Assembly: GCA_963772065.1 (NCBI GenBank)
Contig: CAVYVZ010000009.1
Coordinates: 186,001-250,000 of the forward strand
DNA length: 64,000 bases
Direction: 5' to 3'
From: CAVYVZ01 sp963772065
GTDB lineage: Bacteria; Acidobacteriota; Vicinamibacteria; Vicinamibacterales; UBA2999
The stretch's first letter is position 1; the number at the start of each line of letters is the position of its first letter. Shown piece after piece: positions 1 to 8,423 of this stretch. Position numbers and translations under genes: made by a program. The notes under the pieces were generated by a model that worked only from the letters and a program-made list of their open reading frames with translations, did no database searches and was not told the DNA's origin.

Positions 1-457
1 CATACGCGAGGGTTTGTGCGTCCGCGACTCGACGGCCCACGTGCTCCGGACGCTCCAGGCATGCGAACGGGATGCGAAGCGTGCGCAGCATGTCCTCGGT
101 CAGCGCACCGCCCTCCGTCTGCCATGGATCCCGCTCACCGAACGTCCCCCGATGGCTTATCACCATGAGTAGCGGTATGCGGTAGAGCTGCGCGCACGAC
201 ACGATGCCGTTGATCGAGGCGAGAAAGCCGTGATTCTGCATCAGCATCGCGGACTTGACCCCGGCGAGATGTGCGCCGGTGGAGATGCCGACGCCTTCCT
301 CTTCCTTGGCAAGGCGCACGAGCGCGACCTCCGGGTCTTCATCGGCCATGCGAATCAGGTGCACGAGCCACGTTTCCGGCAGCGCCGACATCAACCGGAC
401 GCCGCACGCTTTCAACGCATCGAACACGACCTTGGAATTTGCGAGTGAAACAGGCAC
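1..457 (-). CDS. ThDP-dependent decarboxylase subunit (sulfopyruvate/phosphonopyruvate decarboxylase-like), 3' end outside window
   Basis: Reading the minus strand from a GTG at 457 gives 152 codons without a stop up to the window edge. An RBS-like CGGAGG sits about six bases upstream of the GTG. The peptide has K-E-E-E-G-V-G-I followed by a small-residue-rich stretch, which fits the glutamate that activates the thiamine diphosphate pyrimidine ring, and then Q-N-H-G and S-H-R-G-T-F-G-E, typical of the N-terminal half of ComD / phosphonopyruvate decarboxylase-type proteins. Enzymes of this family decarboxylate sulfopyruvate or phosphonopyruvate to the aldehyde. The ThDP-diphosphate-binding half would lie outside the window or in a partner subunit, so the substrate cannot be decided here. 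Confidence 0.75.
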   Translation of the reverse strand, partial: MPVSLANSKVVFDALKACGVRLMSALPETWLVHLIRMADEDPEVALVRLAKEEEGVGISTGAHLAGVKSAMLMQNHGFLASINGIVSCAQLYRIPLLMVISHRGTFGERDPWQTEGGALTEDMLRTLRIPFACLERPEHVGRRVADAQTLAY

Positions 458-475
458 GGGGCCTCCGAGGGGCCG

Positions 476-485
476 CTATCATAAT
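476..485 (+). promoter_or_regulatory. Possible -10 element, leaderless start for ParB-like gene
   Basis: TATCATAAT ends about seven bases before the ATG at 492, so a transcript starting the usual distance downstream would begin at or next to the start codon. No Shine-Dalgarno sequence is visible between them. I see no convincing -35 element. Confidence 0.3.
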
Positions 486-491
486 GCCGAC

Positions 492-1439
492 ATGGCCAAG
501 AAGAAACGGGCCCCGCGGCGGAAGAAGGCGACGCCCGGATCCGTCGGCTTATCAGCAGATCAGGTTCGCGCCGCCGACGATTCGCGCGTCAAGGAGCTGG
601 GCAGGCAGGTCGAGGGTGACAGCGGCGCCGTGCTCGGGTCGTACAACGATCCGTTCGGGGGCAATGCGGTCCTGCTGGTTGCGCTTCCCATCGACAAGGT
701 CGAGCCCACGCCGTACCAGCGCGATCCGTCGGAGCCGCACGTGAAGCGCCTGATGACCGTGATTGAAAAGGTCGGCCGCTTTCTCGACCCGCTCGTGCTC
801 ATTCGTCACGATGATGCGTACTGGACGCCGAACGGCAACCATCGGCTTCAGGCGATGCGCAAGCTCGGCGCGAAGACGATCGTGGGGCTGCTGGTGCCGG
901 AGCCGGAAGTGGCGTTCAAGATTCTGGCGCTGAACACCGAGAAGGCGCACAACGTGAAGGAGAAGTCGCTCGAGACGATCCGGATGGCGCGCGCCCTGGC
1001 CGAGCGGAAGGCGGGCCAGGAGAGCGATTACGGGTTCGAGTTCGAGCAGGCGCCGTACCTCACCCTTGGCGCGGCGTACGAAGAACGCCGCAGCCTGAGC
1101 GGCGGCGCCTACCACTCGGTGCTGCGCCGCATCGACGACTTCCTCGACGAGCCGATGCAGAAGGCGCTCAAGGAGCGCCAGCGTCGCGGCGCGAAGGTCC
1201 TGAAGCTCGACGACGCGGTCGGCAAGGTTGTGGCGGCGCTCAAGGAAAAAGGCCTCACGAGTCCGTACCTCAAACCGTTCGTCGTGGCCCGGATCAATCC
1301 CATCCGCTTCTCGAAGAGCACCGAGTTCGATTTCGACGAGGTCATGGACAAGATGATCGCGTCGGCAGTGAAGTTCAACGTCGATCGTGTGAAGCAGGAA
1401 GATGTCGCGAAGATCGGCGGAGGACCGCCCGAGGACTAG
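492..1439 (+). CDS. ParB/Srx-like N-terminal domain protein
   Basis: The protein has 315 residues. A lysine/arginine-rich N-terminus (about residues 3-13) precedes a ParB-like nuclease/CTPase fold. The region around residues 60-85 (I-D-K-V-E-P-T-P-Y-Q-R) and N-G-N-H-R-L-Q-A near residues 114-121 match the family pattern P-x-Q-R...G-x-H-R-x-x-A. The rest is helical and I see no clear partition-type helix-turn-helix. It is not beside parA or oriC markers, so it is more likely an orphan ParB-domain regulator or enzyme than the chromosome partition protein. The open frame extends upstream to 255, but that part overlaps the divergent decarboxylase gene, so I chose the ATG at 492. Its stop interlocks with the rlmN stop (CTAG at 1436-1439). 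Confidence 0.8.
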   Translation: MAKKKRAPRRKKATPGSVGLSADQVRAADDSRVKELGRQVEGDSGAVLGSYNDPFGGNAVLLVALPIDKVEPTPYQRDPSEPHVKRLMTVIEKVGRFLDPLVLIRHDDAYWTPNGNHRLQAMRKLGAKTIVGLLVPEPEVAFKILALNTEKAHNVKEKSLETIRMARALAERKAGQESDYGFEFEQAPYLTLGAAYEERRSLSGGAYHSVLRRIDDFLDEPMQKALKERQRRGAKVLKLDDAVGKVVAALKEKGLTSPYLKPFVVARINPIRFSKSTEFDFDEVMDKMIASAVKFNVDRVKQEDVAKIGGGPPED

Positions 1440-2500
1440 CGCATCAGAAGCGCAAGCTGCTGCCCGGCGCTCTTCTTCGTGCCGCCTTCGACAATCAACT
1501 GACCGCATGCAGCGCGGATGTCGCGGCCGCGGCTCTTCCGGACCGATACCGTGATGTGGCGATCGGCCAGGATCTGCGCGAACCGATCGACGCGCGCGTC
1601 GGACGGCCGGTCGTACGGAATTCCCGGGGCCGGGTTCAGCGGAATCAGATTGACCTTCGCTTTGATGTTCGCGAGCAGCCTCACGAGGCGGCGCGCGTCT
1701 TCTGGCGTGTCGTTCACGCCGTCGAGCAGCACGTACTCGAACGTGATCCGGTTGCGTTTCTTGAGCGGGAACCGCTGGCACGCGTCGAGGATGTCGGCGA
1801 GCGGATACTTGCGATTCGGCGGGACCAGTTTCGTTCGCTGCTCCTCCGTGGTGGCGTGCAGCGAAACCGCCAGGTTCGGCATCAGCGGCTCATGCGCGAG
1901 GCGCTGGAGGCCCGGCACGATCCCGACCGTGGAGAGCGTCACGCGCCGCGGCGACACCGCCAGACCATGCTCGGCATGGAGCATCCGCAGCGCCTTCATC
2001 GTGGCGTCATAGTTGTGCAGCGGCTCGCCCATTCCCATCAGGACGATGTTGAACGGGTGCTCGAGCAGACTGGTCGCCGCCGCGAGCACGCGGACCTGCC
2101 CGGCAATCTCGCCGGCCGTCAGATTGCGGACGAGGCCCATCTTCCCGGTCAGGCAGAAGTCGCAGGCCATCGCGCAACCCACCTGCGTGGAGATGCAGAA
2201 GGTCATCGCCGGGGTGTCGGGGATGAAGACCGCCTCGATGCGACGGGCGTCATCGAGCTCGAGCAAGAACTTGCGCGTCCCGTCGGCTGAACGGTCGTCG
2301 GAAACGACCCGTGGTGTCTTGAGCGTGAACAACGTGGGGAGCTGCTCCCGGAGCGTCCGGGAGAGGTCGGTCATGCGGTCGAAGTCAGTCACGCCGCGCC
2401 GGTAGATCCAGCGGTAGAGCTGACGGGCGTGATAGCGCTCGTGGCCGCGATTTTCGAGGGCGGCTTCCAGCTCGGTCAGGTCCAGCTCGGCGATGTCCAT
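1436..2500 (-). CDS. rlmN: Dual-specificity 23S rRNA/tRNA adenine-C2 methyltransferase RlmN
   Basis: This 354-residue radical-SAM enzyme methylates C2 of A2503 in 23S rRNA and of A37 in some tRNAs. The radical-SAM cluster motif C-x3-C-x2-C is at C109, C113 and C116 (V-G-C-A-M-A-C-D-F-C). The GMGEPLHNY motif and the C-terminal A-A-C-G-Q-L motif with the methyl-carrying cysteine near residue 332 are intact. I start at the ATG at 2500, which has GGGAGA just upstream. An 18-residue longer frame to 2554 runs into the promoter region. It is divergent from the M16 peptidase/purine operon. Confidence 0.95.
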   Translation of the reverse strand: MDIAELDLTELEAALENRGHERYHARQLYRWIYRRGVTDFDRMTDLSRTLREQLPTLFTLKTPRVVSDDRSADGTRKFLLELDDARRIEAVFIPDTPAMTFCISTQVGCAMACDFCLTGKMGLVRNLTAGEIAGQVRVLAAATSLLEHPFNIVLMGMGEPLHNYDATMKALRMLHAEHGLAVSPRRVTLSTVGIVPGLQRLAHEPLMPNLAVSLHATTEEQRTKLVPPNRKYPLADILDACQRFPLKKRNRITFEYVLLDGVNDTPEDARRLVRLLANIKAKVNLIPLNPAPGIPYDRPSDARVDRFAQILADRHITVSVRKSRGRDIRAACGQLIVEGGTKKSAGQQLALLMR

Positions 2501-2537
2501 GCTATCTCCCGCATTTTCAGGAGAATGCGAGCACTCC

Positions 2538-2543
2538 ATTCTA
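2538..2543 (-). promoter_or_regulatory. Putative -10 (TAGAAT) for rlmN
   Basis: On the minus strand TAGAAT lies about 38 bases upstream of the rlmN ATG. It sits back to back with the plus-strand TATAAT at 2560, so the two divergent promoters occupy the same ~60 bases. No good -35 is visible. Confidence 0.35.
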
Positions 2544-2556
2544 GCGCAGCGCACCG

Positions 2557-2565
2557 TGTTATAAT
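2557..2565 (+). promoter_or_regulatory. Extended -10 promoter (TGtTATAAT) for M16-purine operon
   Basis: TG-T-TATAAT is a full consensus extended -10 hexamer, about 60 bases upstream of the GTG start at 2626. The -35 is weak, as expected for an extended -10 promoter. It is the only clear promoter I see before the chain of overlapping genes that runs to 11577. Confidence 0.55.
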
Positions 2566-2625
2566 GCGCACGTTCTTCTAATTGCCTGTCTGCTAACGGT
2601 TTGCGGGTTCCAGAGCGGAATTTCC

Positions 2626-3921
2626 GTGGCCGGTATCCCGAAAACTTACGTGCCCCAACCGGTGATCGCCCGCGACGTGCTTCCCAATGGTCTCCGTCTC
2701 CTCACGGAGCGGATGCCGCATGTGCGATCGGTCAGCATCGGCGTCTGGCTCGCGCGCGGATCGCGTCACGAGCCGGAGGAGCAGAGCGGGATTGCTCACT
2801 TCGTCGAGCACATGCTCTTCAAGGGGACGGCTCAGCGCACCGCCGAAGACATCGCCCAGGCCATCGATTCGATCGGCGGGCAGATGGACGCCTTCACCGC
2901 GAAGGAATACGCGAGCTACTACATCAAGGTGCTCGACGAGCACCTGCCGCTTGCGATTGACGTGCTGGCCGACATCGTTCGGCGGCCGGCGTTCAGCCTG
3001 GAGGACATCAACCGCGAGAAAAAGGTGGTGCTCGAGGAAATCAAGATGGTGGAGGACACGCCGGACGACCTCGTGCACGAGCTGTTCACCGAGAATTTCT
3101 GGCATAACCACCCGCTCGGTCGCCCCATCCTGGGAACGCCCGAGACCGTCGAGGGTCTCACCGGCGACAAGCTGCGCGCGTACTTCAGCGATGCGTACGC
3201 AGCGGAGAACATGATTCTGGCCGCCGTCGGCAACATCGAGCACGCTGCGGTTCGAGCGCTCGTCGATCGCTACTTCGGGGACGTCCCGCGGCGTAGCACG
3301 CCAATCGTCGATCAGCCGCCGCACGTCGTTCCCCGGATCGTGATTCGGAACAAGGAGCTCGAGCAGAGCCACGTGTGCCTGGGCACCAACGGGTACCGTC
3401 AGGATCACGAGGACCGGTATGCGAGCTATGTGCTCAACACGGTTCTTGGCGGTTCGATGAGCTCGCGGCTGTTCCAGAACGTGCGTGAGAAGCGCGGGCT
3501 CGCCTACGCCGTCTTCAGCGGCCTGAGCGCATACCGCGATGCCGGCTCGGTGACGGTGTATGCCGGCTGTGCCAATAGTGCGGTGGGCGAGCTCGTCGAC
3601 GTGGTCGTCGCCGAGTTACGCCGGCTCAAGGAGGAGCCGCCGCCAGAGTCCGAGCTGCGCCGCGCAAAGGATCATTTGAAGGGGAGCCTCATGCTCAACC
3701 TGGAGAGCACCTCCAGCCGCATGTCGCACCTCGCACGGCAGGAGATCTACTTCGACCGCCAGTTCGGCCTCGATGAAACCCTCCAAGGGGTGGAGCGCGT
3801 GACGCAGACCGACGTGCAGCGCGTCGCGCAGGACCTGTTCGCCGACGGCGCGCTCGCCGCGACCGTGCTTGGCGCCGTGAATGGATTGGAGCTTCCAAGA
3901 GAGCGACTTTCACTGGGATGA
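2626..3921 (+). CDS. M16 family zinc peptidase (processing-peptidase-like)
   Basis: The protein has 431 residues from a GTG start. The inverted zinc motif H-x-x-E-H is at H58-F-V-E-H62, followed by M-L-F-K-G-T, the hallmark of pitrilysin/mitochondrial-processing-peptidase-like M16B proteins. The usual second half begins near residue 225 (E-Q-S-H-V-C-L-G) and contains S-S-R-L-F-Q-N-V-R-E-K-R-G-L-A-Y, the R/Y substrate-binding motif. Single-gene M16B proteases degrade or trim peptides; a precise substrate cannot be given. Its TGA overlaps the ATG of purB (ATGA at 3918-3921), so it is the first gene of the purine operon. Confidence 0.92.
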   Translation: MAGIPKTYVPQPVIARDVLPNGLRLLTERMPHVRSVSIGVWLARGSRHEPEEQSGIAHFVEHMLFKGTAQRTAEDIAQAIDSIGGQMDAFTAKEYASYYIKVLDEHLPLAIDVLADIVRRPAFSLEDINREKKVVLEEIKMVEDTPDDLVHELFTENFWHNHPLGRPILGTPETVEGLTGDKLRAYFSDAYAAENMILAAVGNIEHAAVRALVDRYFGDVPRRSTPIVDQPPHVVPRIVIRNKELEQSHVCLGTNGYRQDHEDRYASYVLNTVLGGSMSSRLFQNVREKRGLAYAVFSGLSAYRDAGSVTVYAGCANSAVGELVDVVVAELRRLKEEPPPESELRRAKDHLKGSLMLNLESTSSRMSHLARQEIYFDRQFGLDETLQGVERVTQTDVQRVAQDLFADGALAATVLGAVNGLELPRERLSLG

Positions 3922-5222
3922 TTCGACGCTACACGAACCCGGAGATGGGTCGCATCTGGAGCGACCAGCGGAAGTACGAAACGTGGCTGCAGGTCGAGAT
4001 TGCCGCAGTCGAAGCGATGGCCCACGCCGGGATCGTGCCCGAAGACGCGGCGCGGGAGATCAAAGCGCGCGCGGCATTCAGCATCGAGCGGATCGAGGAG
4101 ATCGAGGAGACCACCCAGCACGACGTCATCGCCTTCACCACGGCCGTTGCCGAGCACGTCGGCCCGTCGGCGCGATGGCTTCACTTCGGCCTGACCTCAT
4201 CAGACGTCATCGATACCGCGCAGGCGCTGCAGATGCGCGAGGCGTGCGATCTCATTCTGACGCTGCTCGACGGCCTCATGCAGGCCATTCGCGCGCGCGC
4301 CGACGAGCACCGCCGTACGCCGATGATCGGCCGCACGCATGGCGTGCACGCGGAGCCGATGACCTTCGGTTTGAAGCTGGCGCTCTGGTACGCCGAGCTG
4401 GCGCGCGATGTGGCGCGGGTCCGGCGCGTGCGGGAGGTGGTCAGCGTCGGCAAGCTGTCGGGCGCCGTGGGGACCTTCGCCCATCTGCCGCCGGCGATCG
4501 AAGAAGCCGTCTGCCGCCGCCTGGGACTCGAGCCCGCTCCCGTCACGTCGCAGGTGATTCAGCGCGACCGGCACGCCGAGCTTCTCTGTGCGCTCGCGAT
4601 CACAGGGTCCTCGCTCGAGAAATTCGCCCTCGAGATCCGCGGCCTGCAGAAGACCGAGATTGGCGAGGTCGAGGAGCCATTCGGGAAGGGGCAGAAGGGC
4701 TCGTCGGCGATGCCGCACAAGCGCAACCCGATCGGCTGCGAGCAGATCGTCGGGCTGGCGCGGCTCCTGCGGGGGAATGCCCATGCCGCGCTCGAGAACA
4801 ATGCGCTCTGGCACGAGCGGGACATCTCGCACTCCTCGGTCGAGCGCGTGATCCTGCCCGACACCTTCATCGCGCTCGACCACATGCTGCGGCGCTGCAC
4901 GCGGATCGTGTCGGGGATGGTCGTCTACCCCGAGCGGATGCGTGAGAACCTCGATCGCTCGCGCGGCGTGGTGTTTTCGGGCACCGTGCTCCTCGAGTTG
5001 GCGCAGCGCGGCGTCTCGCGAGAGCAGGCGTACGAGTGGGTGCAGCGGAATGCCATGCGGGCGTTTCACGAGAAGACCGATTTCAAGGCGCTGCTGCAGG
5101 CCGACCCCGACGTGTCTTCGGTGCTGTCGGCGGCCGACATCGAGAAGGCGTTCGACCTGAACGATCAGCTTCGCCATGTCGACGACGTATTTCAGAGAGT
5201 GTTTCAGGAGGTACCCGCCTGA
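3918..5222 (+). CDS. purB: Adenylosuccinate lyase
   Basis: The 434-residue enzyme cleaves SAICAR to AICAR plus fumarate and adenylosuccinate to AMP plus fumarate. The fumarase/aspartase superfamily signature G-S-S-A-M-P-H-K-R-N-P is intact near residue 260. The conserved T-S-S-D motif and the region with the catalytic histidine (R-T-H-G-V-H-A-E-P) are also present. Length is normal for the bacterial short form. The start overlaps the M16 stop by four bases and the stop overlaps the purS start by one base, so translational coupling is likely. Confidence 0.96.
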   Translation: MIRRYTNPEMGRIWSDQRKYETWLQVEIAAVEAMAHAGIVPEDAAREIKARAAFSIERIEEIEETTQHDVIAFTTAVAEHVGPSARWLHFGLTSSDVIDTAQALQMREACDLILTLLDGLMQAIRARADEHRRTPMIGRTHGVHAEPMTFGLKLALWYAELARDVARVRRVREVVSVGKLSGAVGTFAHLPPAIEEAVCRRLGLEPAPVTSQVIQRDRHAELLCALAITGSSLEKFALEIRGLQKTEIGEVEEPFGKGQKGSSAMPHKRNPIGCEQIVGLARLLRGNAHAALENNALWHERDISHSSVERVILPDTFIALDHMLRRCTRIVSGMVVYPERMRENLDRSRGVVFSGTVLLELAQRGVSREQAYEWVQRNAMRAFHEKTDFKALLQADPDVSSVLSAADIEKAFDLNDQLRHVDDVFQRVFQEVPA

Positions 5223-5476
5223 TGCGTGCGCGCGTATTCGTGACGTTGAAGCCGTCCGTGTTCGATCCGCAGGGGACGACGGTGACGGAAGCGCTCCATT
5301 CGCTCGGCTACGACGCCGTGAAGGACGTCCGCCAGGGCAAGTACTTCGAGCTCGAGATCGACGCAAAGAGCGCCGCCGAAGCAAGGCGCCTCGTGTCGGA
5401 GGCCGCGGACAAGCTGCTCGCGAATCCGGTCATCGAGAGCTACCGCATCGAGGTCGAGGAAGGAGTCGTCGCATGA
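5222..5476 (+). CDS. purS: Phosphoribosylformylglycinamidine synthase subunit PurS
   Basis: An 84-residue small subunit that, with PurQ and the small-type PurL, forms FGAM synthase and converts FGAR to FGAM. The pattern V-x-L-K-P-S-V-x-D-P-Q-G near the N-terminus and V-K-D-V-R-Q-G-K-x-F-E in the middle is typical of PurS, which holds the complex together. It is wedged between purB and purQ with one- and four-base overlaps. Confidence 0.95.
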   Translation: MRARVFVTLKPSVFDPQGTTVTEALHSLGYDAVKDVRQGKYFELEIDAKSAAEARRLVSEAADKLLANPVIESYRIEVEEGVVA

Positions 5477-6180
5477 AGTTCGCGGTCGTGGTGTTCCCAG
5501 GCTCCAACGGAGATCACGATGCCTACTACGCGGCGAAGCATGTTCTCGGCGCCGACGCCGACTACATCTGGCACAAGGAGACGAGCCTCAAGGGTGCCGA
5601 CGTCGTGGTCCTGCCGGGCGGATTCGCGCACGGCGACTACCTGCGGACCGGAGCGATCGCACGCTTCTCACCGATCATGGGCGAGGTGACGCGCTTCGCC
5701 GCCGCCGGTGGGCCGGTGATCGGCTTCTGCAACGGCTTCCAGGTGCTGCTCGAGGCGGGCCTGCTGCCCGGGGCGATGCTCCGCAATCAGAGCCTCAAGT
5801 TTCAGTGCGAGCACGTACACGTGAAGGTCGAGCAGACGGACACTCCGTTTACGCTGAACTGTCATCCGGGCCAGGTTCTGCGCATTCCGATCGCGCACGG
5901 CGAAGGCAACTACTACGCCGAGCCTGACGTGCTGGAGCGCATCGAACGGAATCGGCAGGTGGTGTTTCGCTACGCGACGGCGTCGGGTGAGGTGACGGCA
6001 GCGGCCAACGTCAACGGATCCGTGAACAGCATCGCCGGCCTCTGCAACGAGGCCAGGAACGTCGTCGGCCTGATGCCGCATCCCGAGCGGGCGTGCGAGC
6101 GCGCGGTGGGGAGCGCAGACGGCCTTGTCGTGCTGCAGTCGGTGATGAAGGCGGTATCGGAGGGGGCGGTCGTACGCTGA
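5473..6180 (+). CDS. purQ: Phosphoribosylformylglycinamidine synthase, glutaminase subunit PurQ
   Basis: A class-I glutamine amidotransferase of 235 residues that supplies ammonia to PurL. The nucleophile cysteine lies in G-F-C-N-G-F-Q (near residue 86). The catalytic His-Glu pair is in M-P-H-P-E-R near the C-terminus, and H-G-E-G-N-Y-Y is also present. The N-terminus V-V-V-F-P-G-S-N matches the family. The start ATG overlaps the purS stop (ATGA). Length is normal for stand-alone PurQ. Confidence 0.96.
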   Translation: MKFAVVVFPGSNGDHDAYYAAKHVLGADADYIWHKETSLKGADVVVLPGGFAHGDYLRTGAIARFSPIMGEVTRFAAAGGPVIGFCNGFQVLLEAGLLPGAMLRNQSLKFQCEHVHVKVEQTDTPFTLNCHPGQVLRIPIAHGEGNYYAEPDVLERIERNRQVVFRYATASGEVTAAANVNGSVNSIAGLCNEARNVVGLMPHPERACERAVGSADGLVVLQSVMKAVSEGAVVR

Positions 6181-8423
6181 TGGCGGTCATCGATTCCCAG
6201 GTCCTCGACCGGCACGGGCTTACACAGGAGGAGTACGAGCGCATTCTCACGGCGCTCGGCCGCGAGCCGTCGCTCACCGAGCTCGGCATCTTCTCGGTGA
6301 TGTGGTCGGAGCACTGCAGCTACAAGAGCTCGCGCGTGCACCTGAAGACCCTTCCGACGACCGGCCCGCGTGTGCTGCAGGGACCTGGCGAAAACGCCGG
6401 CGCCGTGGACATCGGCGACGGACTGGCGGCGGTTTTCAAGATCGAGTCGCACAACCATCCGTCGTTCATCGAGCCCTATCAGGGCGCGGCGACCGGTGTC
6501 GGAGGAATCATCCGCGACATCTTCACCATGGGCGCGAGGCCGATTGCGCTCCTGAACTCACTGCGCTTCGGATCGCTGGACGAGCCCCTGGTCCGCCGCA
6601 CGCTCACCGGCGTCGTGGCCGGGATCGGCGGATACGGCAACAGCATCGGGATCCCGACGGTGGGCGGCGAGATCGGCTTCGACGAGAGCTATACCGGCAA
6701 TCCGCTCGTCAACGTCTTCTGCCTCGGCATCGCGCGGGCGGACGAAATCATCAAAGCCGCCGCGTCTGGCGCCGGCAATCCGGTGTATTACGTCGGCGCG
6801 AAGACCGGGCGCGACGGCATCCACGGCGCGACGATGGCCTCGGCGGAGTTCGACGAGAAGTCGGCGGAGAAGCGACCCGCGGTGCAGGTCGGCGATCCTT
6901 TCATGGAGAAGCTGCTCCTCGAGGCGTGTCTCGAGGTCATGAAGAGCGACGCGCTCGTCGGCATCCAGGATATGGGCGCAGCCGGACTGACGTGTTCCAC
7001 CTGCGAGATGGGCGCCCGCGGCGGGGTCGGTGTCGAGATCGACGTGGCGCACGTGCCGCAGCGCGAGAGCGGCATGACGCCCTATGAGATCATGTTGTCC
7101 GAGTCGCAGGAACGGATGCTTCTTGTCGTCAAACGCGGCCGCGAGGCCGAGGTGGAGCGCATCTTCGAGAAGTGGGACCTCCACGCCGTGAAGATTGGCG
7201 AGGTGACGACCGACAGCCGCATGCGCGTGAAAGACCACGGGAAGATCGTGGCCGACATCCCGAACCGCGCGCTCACGGACGAGGCGCCCGTCTATCGCCG
7301 ACCGATGACCGAGCCTGCATACATCCGGGAAGCGCAACAGCTGTCGCTCGCATCGCTCGGCACGCCGGCCCCCGCGCCCGAGGTGTTCCGGAGGCTGCTG
7401 GCGTCACCGAACGTCGCGAGCAAGCGCTGGGTGTACCGCCAGTACGACCACATGGTCCGGACGAATACGGTGGTGATTCCAGGCATGGGCGCCGGCACGG
7501 TCCGGATCAAGGGGACGAAGCGCGCGCTGGCGCTCTCCGTCGACTGCAACGCGCGCTTCGTGTACCTCGACCCGCAGCGCGGCGCGCAGCTGGCGGTGGC
7601 GGAAGCGGCGCGCAACGTGGCGTGCGTCGGCGGCCTGCCGATCGGCGCGACCAACTGCCTCAACTTCGGCAACCCGGAGAAGCCGGAAATCATGTGGCAG
7701 TTCGCCAGGGCGGTGGAGGGAATGGGGGCCGCATGCCGCGCCCTGGACATTCCAATCACCGGCGGCAACGTCAGCCTCTACAACGAAACCGACGGCACCG
7801 CCGTCCTGCCGACGCCGACGATCGGGATGGTCGGTCTCGTCGAGGATGCCGATCGCGTCGTCACCCGTGCGTTCAAGGCCGCGGGTGATGTCGTCGTGCT
7901 GCTCGGGGGAAGCGCCGACGAGCTCGGCGGGAGCGAGTACCTCAAGGTGATGCACGGTCTCATTCGCGGTGTTCCGCCGGCGCTCGATCTCGAGCGCGAA
8001 CGCCGCTTACAGCAGTTGCTCGTCGAGGCTGCGTCGTCTGGGCTCGCGGCATCGGCGCACGACTGCGCCGAAGGCGGCCTTGCGATCGCGCTCGCCGAGT
8101 GCAGCTTCGACACCGGACTTGGAGTGGAAGCAAACCTCGCTGGCGTCCAGTCGGCTTCGGCGGCCATGAGCGACGTTGCGACGCTCTTCGGTGAATCGGC
8201 CTCGCGCGTCATCATGTCTACGGCGCCTGCGAAAGCGCACGAGCTGCTCGCACGTGCCTCCGCAGCCGGCGTTCCGGCCGCGGTCGTCGGCCGCGTGGGC
8301 GGCAGTCACATCCGAATCGCCATCGACGGCCGTGCGGTCATCGATGAGGCGCTCGAAGCGTGCGAACAGATCTGGTCAACATCCATCGAGCGGTCCCTGG
8401 CAAGAAAGAAAGCGATCGCGTGA
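6180..8423 (+). CDS. purL: Phosphoribosylformylglycinamidine synthase subunit PurL (small type)
   Basis: The 747-residue ATP-dependent subunit of FGAM synthase. It is the short form without fused PurS and PurQ domains, which fits the two preceding genes. E-S-H-N-H-P-S-F-I-E-P-Y-Q-G-A-A-T-G-V-G-G is the conserved nucleotide/Mg-binding stretch of the AIR-synthase fold, and the second repeat carries T-G-G-N-V-S-L-Y-N-E. I chose the ATG at 6180, which overlaps the purQ TGA by one base; a longer open frame to 6093 would lie inside purQ. Confidence 0.96.
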   Translation: MAVIDSQVLDRHGLTQEEYERILTALGREPSLTELGIFSVMWSEHCSYKSSRVHLKTLPTTGPRVLQGPGENAGAVDIGDGLAAVFKIESHNHPSFIEPYQGAATGVGGIIRDIFTMGARPIALLNSLRFGSLDEPLVRRTLTGVVAGIGGYGNSIGIPTVGGEIGFDESYTGNPLVNVFCLGIARADEIIKAAASGAGNPVYYVGAKTGRDGIHGATMASAEFDEKSAEKRPAVQVGDPFMEKLLLEACLEVMKSDALVGIQDMGAAGLTCSTCEMGARGGVGVEIDVAHVPQRESGMTPYEIMLSESQERMLLVVKRGREAEVERIFEKWDLHAVKIGEVTTDSRMRVKDHGKIVADIPNRALTDEAPVYRRPMTEPAYIREAQQLSLASLGTPAPAPEVFRRLLASPNVASKRWVYRQYDHMVRTNTVVIPGMGAGTVRIKGTKRALALSVDCNARFVYLDPQRGAQLAVAEAARNVACVGGLPIGATNCLNFGNPEKPEIMWQFARAVEGMGAACRALDIPITGGNVSLYNETDGTAVLPTPTIGMVGLVEDADRVVTRAFKAAGDVVVLLGGSADELGGSEYLKVMHGLIRGVPPALDLERERRLQQLLVEAASSGLAASAHDCAEGGLAIALAECSFDTGLGVEANLAGVQSASAAMSDVATLFGESASRVIMSTAPAKAHELLARASAAGVPAAVVGRVGGSHIRIAIDGRAVIDEALEACEQIWSTSIERSLARKKAIA